Below are positions 34,201-43,201 of a stretch of DNA of 64,000 nt, piece by piece. The notes beneath the pieces were generated by a model. The model made no database searches. It was not told the origin of the DNA and was given only the letters and a program-made list of their open reading frames with translations. Source of the stretch: Flaccisagitta enflata (lineage: Eukaryota > Chaetognatha > Sagittoidea > Aphragmophora); NCBI GenBank assembly GCA_965153355.1, contig OZ231127.1, forward strand, positions 81,716,001-81,780,000, read 5' to 3'. The position numbers and the translations under genes were made by a program. The first letter of the stretch is position 1, and every line of letters begins with the position of its first letter.

Positions 34201-34808
34201 AGTTGAGCCCTGAGTTTGAGCTTGGAGGCTGGAATTGGGGCCATGTGGCTGGATATTTAGCCTCAAGGCTGGATTCTGGGCTTTGATGCTCGATTCTGAG
34301 CGTTGAGGCTGGATTTTAAGCTTTGAGGCTGGAATTTGAGGCTTGGAGCTGGAAAATGAGCCTCACGGTTGGAATTTGAGCCTCGAGGCTGGAATCTGAG
34401 CCTCAAGGCCAGATTTTTGGCTTGAACGCTATATTTGAGGGTCAAGGGGGTGGACAGAGAAGGAGTAGAAGAGGAAGAAGTGGAAAATCTGGAGAGGCTG
34501 GAAAGGCTGGTTTCTGGTCTTCAAGGCTCAATTTTGAGTCTTGAGGTTGGAATTTGAGCCTTGAGGCTGGAATTTGAGCCTCAAGGCTGGAATTTGAGCC
34601 CTGAAGTTGGAATTTGAGCTTTAAAGCTGGAATATGAGCCTCAAGGCTGATAATTGAGCCTTGAGGCTAGATATTGGGCTTTAAGGCTGCTCGAGGGGGT
34701 GGACGGAGAAGAAGGAGGAGAAGAAGAAGAAGGAGGAGGAGGAGGAGAAATTTTCCCTATGTGTGAAAGCATAGGTCATTTGCCCCTTCGGGGCCGCTGC
34801 CCAAAAAC
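31246..34808 (+). mobile_element. Family-B element(s) swollen by minisatellite
   Basis: About 3.5 kb of TTGAGCCTCAAGGCTGGAAT-type units. It contains degraded 5' blocks (GGTCAGCCGCAAATGGCCCA with ATGACCTATG at about 31798 and 32844; GGTCAGCAGGCCCCGAA at about 31998 and 33039). It ends in a well preserved 3' block (GAAAGCATAGGTCATTTGCC, GGGGCCGCTGCCCAAAAAC at about 34790-34808). It seems to be several nested or unequally expanded copies. Confidence 0.75.
32460..34700 (+). repeat. Higher-order repeat, 451-bp period
   Basis: A purine block (GGGGGTGGACAGAGAAGGAG) recurs at about 33546, 33997 and 34448, exactly 451 bp apart, with a more diverged relative near 32466. Reading frames in it are minisatellite artefacts. 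Confidence 0.85.
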
Positions 34809-34810
34809 AA

Positions 34811-36580
34811 TAATCCAAAACAGATTAAATGGACAAGAGATCTTTGACGTTTAGTATGAAAAATTGTTTATCAAAGAATAAAAAGAGATTCTGACTTTAT
34901 AGTCCTTGGAATTTCTAAAAAGATGGAATTGCTGTAAAGCTCATTCTTGTTTATAGACAAAATTTGGGCTAAAATGTTGAGGCAAGATTTTGGCCTCTCT
35001 GAGGTTTGTCAGTTAGTAATGTGAACTTTCTAGGTCTAATGGAGGGGTCAATGGCCAGATTTGAGAAATTACTAGGTAGTGAAAGAACAGTAGCAGTCAC
35101 AGCTTCTTTGACAAATGGATATCCTAGTACTATGGTATTTTTAAACTGGGAAAAATGGGATTCATGGTTGCACCATATAAAGGGCAATCATGAAATTTTT
35201 TTAGACTTTTTGCATTTTTTTATATTTAAAGCGGTTATTATGTATTATTATGAAAATCATTTTTTTTATTTTTTTACATTTACTAATCTGAAAGTGTGGC
35301 CAGAAAATAAGGTTTTTTCCCTACTTAGTTCTATTGCCTATTTTTGCCCCTCCTTTTAGATCATGTTGAGGCTGAGGTACTCCCTTTTTAAAAACAAATG
35401 ACCAGCTCAAAACAGATTTGGATTGACTAGCATCATTTCTGAGACCGAGTAGAAGCATTGATTTTTATCAAAAGATTCAAATGAGATTGCTCTACTTTAG
35501 CCGCGTGGAATTCCTTTTCATGGAATTGCTGTCTGTGCTCAATCTGTTGGTCTGTAAACTTTGCCTCCAAATGTTTGAGGCAATCCTCTTGGTCAGGTTT
35601 GTCTTAGCTCTTCTAGGTAAATTAGCCTGAGATTTGAGAAATTACGGCTCAGTAAAGACTGTTTGAGCAGTCAACCTAATTTGAGTTCTGGATTCCTAGT
35701 AGGGCCAGTGGTATCCTTTTAATCGGATGATTTCTACTGGTTTGCCTCGTAAAGGGGCAAGTGACAGCTTTTTTAAAGCTCGGATCTTTGATATTTAAGC
35801 TTGGTTGAGAAAGAGATAATATTATGAAAATGACATTTTACGCCATTTGGGCCAAAAGTTTAATACACATAACTGTTTAAAGTGGCAAGTCACCTCAAAG
35901 CAAGGTGCCCTACTTCTCAGTTCTTACGATCTTTTTCCTATTTCGTTGCCCTAAAAGATCATGTTGAGGCTGAGGTGTCCTCTCGAGGTTTATCACGCCG
36001 GAGACCGGTCCTGGACATGCTACAGCCTCAGTTCTGAACTCGGTAGTATGACATTGTTTTAGATTGAGGGGTAAAATGAGATTGCTCTATTGCAGTTTCT
36101 CTAAATTCATGGAATTGCTGTCTGTGCTCATTCTTTGAGGCATCAAAATTTTGGGCCTCTGTTGTGAGCAAGATTTTGGACCTCGGTCTGAGGTTTGTCA
36201 GCTAGTTATGTGAACTCACTTCTAAATGATACCCAATGGCAAGATTTGAAAATTACTGGTTGTGAAAGAACAGTGTTTGAGCAGTCAGCAGCTTGGTTTT
36301 GCCGTCTCAAACTGACCTAGTAGGACTACTGGTATCCTTTTATTGGGAAAATGGCCATACTGGTTTGCTTATATGTCAGACATGAAATATTTAGAAGAGC
36401 ACAGGTATTTTTAATTTAAAGCTGATGATAGACAATGAAATCATATATGAAAATTGACATTTGTTTTCATCCTTTTCCAGTCTACACATAACTGTTTAAA
36501 GTGTGAAAGTCACCAAAATAAGGCCCTACTTCTCAGTTCTATTGATCTTTTTCATATCGCTCACAACATTTTAGATCATG
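34811..36580 (+). repeat. Degraded 738-bp satellite, ~3 shortened copies
   Basis: Phase marker CAAAACAGATT recurs at about 34816 and 35409, with weaker counterparts near 36000 and 36620, so the period is about 590-610 and not 738. Copies follow the satellite consensus but lack many 2-10 base words spread along the unit (for example TTTGTCAGTTAGTAATGTG, which is missing TAT). Foreign GC-rich words increase toward the right. Confidence 0.85.
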
Positions 36581-36950
36581 TAAGCCCCTGGGGGCCGCTT
36601 ACAGTTCCTCCTCAAACGAACTCCATACTTGGATCGCCGACCGTCGGTCCCTGCCATAGACAGGAACGAGGCAAAAAGGGAGGCGCTCTTGCAGGCACCG
36701 GACCTCTCAATAAGGTGAGCCGGCCAATTGAGTTAACAGTCTTTTGTAAACAATTGAGGCAAGCTAATCATTTGTCATTCCTCTTGTGATTTCCGGTCTC
36801 CGCTGATGTCAACGCCCCGAGAGATCCGAGCTAGCTTCATCAAGAACAGAGCAACAAGCTTATTTCCTCCAATCCGAATCCAGTGGCGCCAGTGGTCCCT
36901 TTTAAAGTCGGCAAAAAGGGATCGAGGCCGCACTCTATAAGGCGCGAGGC

Positions 36951-37220
36951 TTGCTCTTTTGTAGGCGCATTCAACTATTTTTTTATTTTAAACTTGCAGG
37001 CGGTCCCAAATCAAATTGCTACGAAAGAATGACAGCTGTTTCAACTTCCAAAAACCCAACAACACATGGCCGACGTCGCGAAGTCCAAGCCTCTACGCCC
37101 TCTTCAGGCGTAGATCTCAAGCCTGAAGCCGCTGCCCTCGCTTTCGATGTTGAAACGCATATCGCCTCCGAGGTTGACAAAGCATATCCTCGCGCCAAAA
37201 CAAATTTGGTCACGGACTAG
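36951..37220 (+). pseudogene. gag N-terminal part, out of frame
   Basis: The frame contains MTAVSTSKNPTTHGRRR (from about 37029), then a stretch ending KAYPRAKTNLVTD and a stop. It looks like the natural Gag start but lies in another frame from the rest of Gag. The break falls in the satellite-like patch at 37193-37265. Confidence 0.55.
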
Positions 37221-37959
37221 AGCATCATTTTGCGTCGGGGTCAGGAAAAAATTGATTTCGATCGAAAGGATCAACGAATTACTCTTCGGCAACGGCACCG
37301 CCGAGGAATGGACAGAATTTGAGGACTACCTCCGAGGCCGCTACGGTAGAACCAAAGCGCAACAGGCGGGCGTAATTCTGGACGGCGTCCAACGCGACGG
37401 CAAGCTGCCATCCGAGATGTTTGCACTAATCAAAGAGCGCATTGGCAACATCACTGTCGATAATATTGTTAAGGAAATGGTCCTCCGTGAGCTACCAACG
37501 GAAGTCAGACGAACCATTCATGACAAGGTCAAGGACCTCAACGGCGCCGAAACCGTCAAAGTAGCCGACTCCTACTTCGATCGGAATGGTAAACCGATTC
37601 ACAAACCAGCCTTCTCCAACGTCAACACCGTTAACGATGTCCCGGGGTTAGTGGACACGGAAGACGAAGACGAAGTGAATGCCGTGGGCCGTCGGCCCCC
37701 AAAAAATAGGAGGTTCCGAAATCAGCAACAAACATTCAAGAAACCAACGCCGCAAACTATCAATGGGAACAATGCTAAACCCAGTTTCACTCCCGCTTTC
37801 TCCGACAAACGCACGCACACCGGGAAGCCGACTGTCAAACCAGCCAATCTGTGCAGGTGGCACATCCAGTTCGGAAAAGATGCCTACACTTGTGAAGCCG
37901 GCTGCGACAAATTCCAAGGGAGCAAATCGGGAAACGCGAAGGCCGGCCGGCAGACGTGA
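37147..37959 (+). CDS. gag: Ty3/gypsy Gag, frame-broken at its N-terminus
   Basis: A 270-codon frame whose first ~37 residues look spurious. From about residue 43 (INELLFGNGTAEEWTEFEDY) it reads as a capsid-like Gag, with the WTEFEDYLRGRYG and LRELPTEVR stretches usual in animal gypsy Gag. A basic, Gln/Pro-rich linker leads to the knuckle C236-x2-H239-x9-C249-x3-C253 within LCRWHIQFGKDAYTCEAGC, the style found in many animal Ty3 elements. The natural start is probably in the upstream frame (36951-37220). It ends at TGA 37957-37959, overlapping the pol frame by 64 nt. Role: virus-like particle shell and RNA packaging. Confidence 0.8.
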   Translation: MLKRISPPRLTKHILAPKQIWSRTRASFCVGVRKKLISIERINELLFGNGTAEEWTEFEDYLRGRYGRTKAQQAGVILDGVQRDGKLPSEMFALIKERIGNITVDNIVKEMVLRELPTEVRRTIHDKVKDLNGAETVKVADSYFDRNGKPIHKPAFSNVNTVNDVPGLVDTEDEDEVNAVGRRPPKNRRFRNQQQTFKKPTPQTINGNNAKPSFTPAFSDKRTHTGKPTVKPANLCRWHIQFGKDAYTCEAGCDKFQGSKSGNAKAGRQT

Positions 37960-37974
37960 ATGCCGCGACCGGCC
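37929..37974 (+). promoter_or_regulatory. -1 programmed frameshift signal (gag to pol)
   Basis: GGGAAAC at 37929-37935 is in the right gag phase (TC-G GGA AAC) to be an X XXY YYZ slippery heptamer. After a 5-nt spacer, GGCCGG (37941-37946) can pair with CCGGCC (37969-37974), and GGCA (37949-37952) with TGCC (37961-37964) inside it. Slipping by -1 enters the pol frame, open from 37896, with no intervening stop. Confidence 0.75.
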
Positions 37975-40232
37975 AAAAAGGTTCTCTCCTTCACGTCATT
38001 GACGAAAACGAAGGCCACAAATGGCTAGTTGACGGCGGCGCGCTGCTGTCAATCATACCTCCCACCAAAGCTCAACGCCGTCAAGGCCCCAACGGTCTGG
38101 GCTTGTGCGCAGCCAATGGCACAAAAATCGACTGCTTCGGCAACATCGAAAAGACTCTAGTCATTGGAAAGCGTTCTTTCACCTTTAATTTTACTATCGC
38201 AGACGTACGCCAACGTATCTTAGGATCAGATTTCCTAGCATGTTTTTACCTTGCACCGAACCATCGAGATGGTTCACTCATAGACCTCGAAAGTCTCGAC
38301 GTCCTCCCCGCCACATTCGCTCAAGGCGCGAAATCGAATCCAGTCACGCTTGTCAATGAGGTTAATGACAATTACTACCGCCTCTTAGACTCATTCCCCG
38401 AGATTTTAACGCCATCATTCACTCCTGTTGAAGTAAAACACGGCGTTCGGCATCATATACCGACAACTGGACACCCAATCCAATCCCGAGCTCGAAAGCT
38501 TGACGCCGAAAAGCTTCGCGTAGCCAAGCAGGAAATAGACAAGCTAGTAAAATTGGGCGTTTGTCAACGAGCCGACGCATCTCAATCGGAATGGGCATCC
38601 CCGCTCATGGTTGCTAAAAAACCATGCATAAGCCCTTGCAAGTGCACTCCTACGGTCCCCTGCGGAGGATGGCGAGTCTGCGGAGACTACAGGCGCCTTA
38701 ATGCAATCACCCAAGATGACAAGTACCCAGTACGTTCCATCCATGACTTCAACGCGGAACTTCATGGCAAGACGATATTCTCAAAAATCGACTTGATGAA
38801 AGGGTACCATCAGATCCCTGTAGCCCCCGATGACGTCCGAAAGACCGGAATTATCACACCGTTTGGTCTATTTATCTTCCCGCGCACTCCATTTGGCTTA
38901 AAAAACGCCGGGCAAGATTTCCAACGGCTGATGGATTCTATCCTTGGAGATATCCCTCGAGTCTACGTATATATCGACGACATTCTAGTCGCTTCCGAGA
39001 CTCCAGAGCAACATCTCAAGGACTTGGAAAATGTCTTCAAGATTCTGTCAGACAACGGTCTCGTCGTACAGCGTTCCAAGTGCGTACTTGGAAAATCCTC
39101 CCTTGAGTTCCTGGGTTACCACGTGGACGCCTCAGGAATAGCTCCTCTACCGACGCGTGTCGAAGCGATCCGCAAAGTGCCAGCGCCAACGACCATCAAG
39201 GAACTTCAAAGGTTCCTTGGAATGGTCAACTATTACCGACGCTTCATAAAACGCGCAGCGCATCACCTCTACCCTCTTTTCAATGCGCTGAAAGGTCCCA
39301 AGAGGAAGAAGGGCGAGAAAAAGAAGCCAAAACCAAAGACGCTGACTTGGAATGACTCCCTGCAAGCTTCATTTGACGCCATAAAAGAAGCCTTAGCGGT
39401 CGCCACACTACTTCACCATCCACGTCCGAACGCCCCACTGGCGCTAACCACTGACGCATCCGCTTATGCAACAGGCGGCGTCTTGGAACAACTCGGTCCA
39501 AACGGATGGGAGCCTCTCGCTTTCTACAGCGCCAAATTAGAGGACCACCAAACAGGCGACAAGTGGCCGGCATACGACCGCGAGCTACTCGGCATGTTCC
39601 GCGCAGTCCGACACTTTCGCAACATGATTGAAGGACACGCCTTCACAATTTTCACAGACCAGGAAGCATTGGTCCCGTCGATGAAGAAAAAGTCGGATCC
39701 CCTCACCGCAAGGCAAAACTATCAACTGTCCTGTATCTCCGAATATACTACAGATATCCAGTATATTGAGGGGAAATCAAACGTTGTCGCAGACGCGTTA
39801 TCTCGCCCCCCAGGTGGCGATAGGAAAACAGTCTCCTCCGTCTCAGCAGACGGGCAGCGCGACAAAAAATCCATGCCTTCCGAGGAACAAACAGGAACAG
39901 TCCCTGCCGAGAAAATTGCAGACCTGAATGCAGTTGTCAATGCCATTGACGGATTCAACATCAACCTCCAGGAAATGGCCCGTGAGCAGGTCCTCGACCC
40001 TGACTTTGTTCGAATTTCTGCTGAAGCTCGTTCCGGACTCAACTTCAAAAAAGTCAATCTCGGCAACGCGCAAATCATCGTAGACGTCTCGAATGGCCCG
40101 GCACGCCCTTTTGTGCCATTCGCCTGGCGCCGTCGCATCTTCGACGCGTTGTCCATTGGCCTGAGCTGCAGCCTGGGCGAGAAAGGCGTTGGCAGCCGGT
40201 GGGAGCCCGCCTGTTGGTGCCAGCGTTGCTAG
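37956..40232 (+). CDS. pol: Ty3/gypsy Pol: protease, RT, RNase H; integrase cut off
   Basis: Numbered from 37956; translation probably enters by frameshift upstream, not at this GTG. Aspartic protease: LVDGGALLS (24-32) with D26 and ILGSDFL (88-94); the usual DTG is DGG here. RT: ID at 278-279, FGLKNA and catalytic YIDD (339-342), then FLGYHV and LGMVNYYRRF. A short Cys cluster (C224, C228, C230, C236) is inserted before GGWRVCGDYRRLN. RNase H: D500, E543, D568 (TDQ) and ADALSR with D613. The integrase zinc domain should begin at about 735 (RRRIFDAL), but sequence similarity ends within 10-15 residues and the frame closes at 40232, so integrase and 3' LTR are missing. The copy cannot integrate autonomously. 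Confidence 0.93.
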   Translation: MNAATGQKGSLLHVIDENEGHKWLVDGGALLSIIPPTKAQRRQGPNGLGLCAANGTKIDCFGNIEKTLVIGKRSFTFNFTIADVRQRILGSDFLACFYLAPNHRDGSLIDLESLDVLPATFAQGAKSNPVTLVNEVNDNYYRLLDSFPEILTPSFTPVEVKHGVRHHIPTTGHPIQSRARKLDAEKLRVAKQEIDKLVKLGVCQRADASQSEWASPLMVAKKPCISPCKCTPTVPCGGWRVCGDYRRLNAITQDDKYPVRSIHDFNAELHGKTIFSKIDLMKGYHQIPVAPDDVRKTGIITPFGLFIFPRTPFGLKNAGQDFQRLMDSILGDIPRVYVYIDDILVASETPEQHLKDLENVFKILSDNGLVVQRSKCVLGKSSLEFLGYHVDASGIAPLPTRVEAIRKVPAPTTIKELQRFLGMVNYYRRFIKRAAHHLYPLFNALKGPKRKKGEKKKPKPKTLTWNDSLQASFDAIKEALAVATLLHHPRPNAPLALTTDASAYATGGVLEQLGPNGWEPLAFYSAKLEDHQTGDKWPAYDRELLGMFRAVRHFRNMIEGHAFTIFTDQEALVPSMKKKSDPLTARQNYQLSCISEYTTDIQYIEGKSNVVADALSRPPGGDRKTVSSVSADGQRDKKSMPSEEQTGTVPAEKIADLNAVVNAIDGFNINLQEMAREQVLDPDFVRISAEARSGLNFKKVNLGNAQIIVDVSNGPARPFVPFAWRRRIFDALSIGLSCSLGEKGVGSRWEPACWCQRC

Positions 40233-40887
40233 AGCTGAAAAGAATGGCCAACAAAGTGCGAGAAAATGATGACATCTAGGAACTGGCTACATACTTCAGC
40301 TCGGAACTACGGCTCATGTTTACAGGATGTAATGATTTCAATTCGAAAAACTAATTAGCTGGAATTACTCCAGTCTTTCTTGGTCCGAGTTGCGGCAATA
40401 CTAACATAGATTTTGTTAAAAAGGACCTCCTTAAAAAAGTGAGGCGGGGGAAAAGTACCATGTGAACTTTTATTTAGAGATGCGCTTTTTCAGCAATGAA
40501 GCTTACTTCTTTACAGCGAAAAATATCTTGCTTAGTATACTAGTCAAGTATATGTAAATTGTAATGTGAAACTAAACGACAATTATGGGGAACCTTTTGT
40601 TTTGTTTCTTTCAAACATATTACAATTATTACATTAATTTCTTCATAAAAAAACACTGCAGCACATTAGAAATAGCCAAAACTGAAAAGTGCATCTTCTT
40701 TTAAAATCCATACGGACAAATGAAAAGGAGAAAAAAAAGTGGTAACATAAAAACAAAGGATGAAAATTGAAACCTGACACATGGGGGCCTTGATGGAAAC
40801 GGGTGTGCAGGGGCAGTGAGAAGCTGTTTGTGCAGTTGGGTAAGAGATGTATTTTTAAAAGGAGCCGAAAATGCTGATGGAATAAAA
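40233..40887. other. Flank of retrotransposon, no gene seen
   Basis: AT-rich, without LTR-like match to the region upstream of gag. Confidence 0.4.
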
Positions 40888-41010
40888 AACAAGGCCAAGT
40901 AGGCCAATGGGTGCGCCGGGTGGATCGTCAAAGGTTTGCGTGACCAACCAACAGACCAACAGACCAAGGGACACGACTGGTTATAGAGGTGCGTTGGCGC
41001 ACCTAAAAAG
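40888..41010 (+). mobile_element. Family-A element, GGTGCGCC subtype
   Basis: ACAAGGCCAAGTAGGCC start, 5' motif GGGTGCGCCG, short CCAA/ACAG core, GTTATAGAGG, hairpin AGGTGCGTTGGCGCACCT and AAAAAG exit. The 5' motif and distal arm have both changed to the GGTGCGCC type. Confidence 0.85.
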
Positions 41011-41116
41011 CATAAAGACCAAACAGGCAACAGCATAAAGACCTAATAGGCTGATTTTGCACAACAAAAATGAATCAAATGAAAAAGCATCGGCCATATG
41101 GAACAATACCATTATA

Positions 41117-41520
41117 CAGTAGAGAGTCGGTTTAAGGGATTTTAGGTACTTAATATTTTTGTCTCTTAAATCCAAAATCCCTTAAATAGAATTTAATGTT
41201 TCATAAAGGATTTTTTTTTAATTTGTTAGTTACTATTGATTATCAAATTCATAGTGTAGCTATATCTCTTTGCCAAAAGTATATTTATCAGCACTGATTA
41301 GGTTAGTTCATGGTTCATGATTGAAAATCATCAAGTAATATAATTTTTTTTAAAAAATCCATAAAACTTTACTAAGAATTTAACTTAAATACAGATTCCT
41401 TAAATACAGTTTTTTTATCAGTGGAAAAATGTGAAAAAATCTATGCTGACAGTACAGTGTATTATCTCTTAATTGCAGATATCCCTTAAATAGCGGTGCC
41501 GCTAAGTTGGGATTCCACTG
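41117..41520. mobile_element. pogo-like MITE, ~404 bp
   Basis: CAGTAGAGAGTCGGTTTAAG at the left and CTAAGTTGGGATTCCACTG at the right are imperfect inverted ends, with TA on both sides (41115-41116, 41521-41522). The interior is AT-rich with CCTTAAAT motifs and no ORF. Confidence 0.6.
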
Positions 41521-41761
41521 TATTGTTTGCATAATTCAGCCCTTGAAATAGGCTTTGAAACCAGTTCTTAGAGGAAGTAGGAGAAGTAAGACAAAAAGGG
41601 CACAGGAACACAAGGAGGAAAAAAGAGTGAGACTTGGATATGGGGTGAAAAGAAGAACGCCTGCAAAGGGGAGAAACAGCAGACACAGTGACAGCAAACA
41701 TGGAAACAAAGCAAAAAAAGACAGTGGAAATTAAACAGGAAGAAAAGGACACATGAAGAGA
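41521..41761. other. Purine-rich spacer
   Basis: AG-rich plus strand, no gene seen. Confidence 0.35.
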
Positions 41762-41948
41762 AACAAGGCCGGATACACGGCTACCAAAGTCGCGTGCGGG
41801 TGGGCAGGGGCCATTTTTGAGGTCACCAGACCATTTGGGCAAGAGCAGTGAGGTCAAAGAAATAAAATCATAAAAAAAAGTAAAGTGTGACGGACCAACC
41901 GACCGACGGACAAAGCGGGTTGTAGAGTCGCGTGCACGCGACTAAAAA
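41762..41948 (+). mobile_element. Family-A element, complete
   Basis: ACAAGGCCGGATACACGGCT, 5' motif AGTCGCGTGC, GGGTGGGCAGGGGCC, AAGTAAAGTGTGACGGACC, short core, GCGGGTTGTAGAG, perfect hairpin AGTCGCGTGCACGCGACT, AAAAAA exit. Confidence 0.92.
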
Positions 41949-41962
41949 AGGAGGGAAACACA

Positions 41963-42193
41963 GAAACAAGTGTCGCGGGCTCACAATATTGTTGCAGAAG
42001 GGTGGGCACGGGGGATCCAACCCCCATCCACACCCCAACCCCCGCCCAACAGACAAATATACACAAAAAGTGTTTGAAACACTCCTTTTTCCACTTTTCA
42101 ACTCATGTTCATGGAAGGATGGCCCAACGGATGGACGGACGAATGAGCAGATGGACAGATCCTCTTATATAGAGTTGCGTGTCCGCAACTAAT
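41963..42193 (+). mobile_element. Family-A element, diverged
   Basis: Begins ACAAGTGTCGCGGGC; contains GGGTGGGCACGGGGG, CCACTTTTCAACTC, a GGAC core, CCTCTTATATAGAG and GTTGCGTGTCCGCAACTAA. It starts 15 bp after the preceding copy. Confidence 0.7.
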
Positions 42194-42268
42194 AGGAAAA
42201 AGAGAAAATGTAAGAGAAATGGAATAAAGTAAAGATCACCAAATTGTAGAGAAAACAGATTCAAAAAG

Positions 42269-42520
42269 AAACAAGGCCAACACCTATAAGTCGCGTGCGG
42301 GACATAAATAACTTAAGATGACTTAAATTGAATTTGATTGACCCAATATGACTTAAAAAGACCTAAAATGATATAATATGACATAAGTGACTTAATTGAC
42401 ACAATTGACTTGAGTGACTTAATTTAACTTAATCTGACTTAAAATAGCTAAAAATGAGTGAGAATGAATTAGAATGACTAAAAGTGACCTTAAATGACAA
42501 AGAACGACTTAAGCAAATTA
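42269..42520 (+). mobile_element. Family-A element, ATGACTTAAA core, 3' end missing
   Basis: ACAAGGCCAACACCTATAAG with TCGCGTGCGG, then about 200 bp of ATGACTTAAA-like decamers. The ACGG tract and hairpin are absent. Complete copies of this subtype lie at 55431 and 58018. Confidence 0.75.
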
Positions 42521-42888
42521 TGGGATTAAATTCTGTCTTTGATTTCGATTCTTATTCCAAAACCGATTGAAAAATCCCCCCTCCCGCAGCTTTATACATC
42601 CCTGCATAACAAGAGGGAAAAAATAAGGTTCGTAGATACAAGAGGGTTTACACAGAGGACTGGTATTTGCTGATAGAAAAAGAATAATACGGGCCCTAGT
42701 GGAAACTGAAGAGCAGATAGAGCCATACAAAGAAGGAAATTGTGGCACAGTGGCAGAAGAAAAAGCACCAAGGAATACCAAAAAAAAAGAAATAACAAAA
42801 GAAAATGAAAGGAACAGGAAAAAAATGGCAATCAGAAGAAAAAATAATAGTTAATGTTGAAGAAAAATCAGAACCAAGCAAAAACAAG
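42521..42888. other. Purine-rich, no gene seen
   Basis: AAAGAA-rich sequence. Its minus-strand frames are hydrophobic by composition only. Confidence 0.35.
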
Positions 42889-42990
42889 GAAACAAGGCCA
42901 AGAATGCCAAAAGGTTCTCCCGGTGGATGATTTAACATGAGCATGACTAACAATCTAACAGACAGACCAACACAATTTTCTTAAAGGGTG
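42889..42990 (+). mobile_element. Family-A element, worn
   Basis: ACAAGGCCAAGAATGCC start and GACAGACCAACA core remnant. The hairpin is not recognisable (AAAGGGTGCTTTTGGC). Confidence 0.5.
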
Positions 42991-43051
42991 CTTTTGGCCC
43001 GACTGACACCTTATTCTTATTAGTTGCTAACACCACAGCACATACCAAATA

Positions 43052-43201
43052 CAGTGACGCCCCACTATGACGGATCCAAGAATACCAGAAATCCGGCGAT
43101 AATGGACATAAAAGGTTGGGCCTTTGAAGCTATTTCCTTTCAAATTCTACATTGACAATAATGGAAATCCACCTTTTGTTGTCTCTCGAAATCCGTCATT
43201 G
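43052..43201. mobile_element. pogo-like MITE, right tip lost
   Basis: TA then CAGTGACGCCCCACTATGAC. The inner motifs ATGACGGAT and ATAAAAGGTTGG are inverted on the right (CCACCTTTTGT, ATCCGTCAT), but the terminal CACTG is missing. Confidence 0.45.

Larger units (their letters stand above)
36581..40232 (+). mobile_element. Ty3/gypsy-type LTR retrotransposon, truncated
   Basis: GC-richer than its surroundings. It holds gag and pol through RNase H and the very start of integrase, and then stops. No LTR, primer-binding site or polypurine tract could be recognised on either side. Its first 700 bp still track the 738-bp satellite unit, so the left boundary is not sharp. Confidence 0.9.

Noticed and set aside
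32209-34445. Minus-strand frames rich in LKFQPQGSNSSLEAQ
   Set aside because: Products of the TTGAGCCTCAAGGCTGG minisatellite; they repeat every 451 bp and carry no domain.
36454-36789. 111-codon frame upstream of gag
   Set aside because: Lies in the satellite/retroelement mosaic; no similarity to Gag or other proteins.
37956-40232. Endogenous retrovirus with envelope
   Set aside because: Pol ends before integrase and no env-like frame follows; RT type and gag knuckle fit a Ty3/gypsy retrotransposon.
40233-40890. 3' LTR of the gypsy element
   Set aside because: No segment here matches 34.8-37.0 kb as a direct terminal repeat, and integrase is already truncated.
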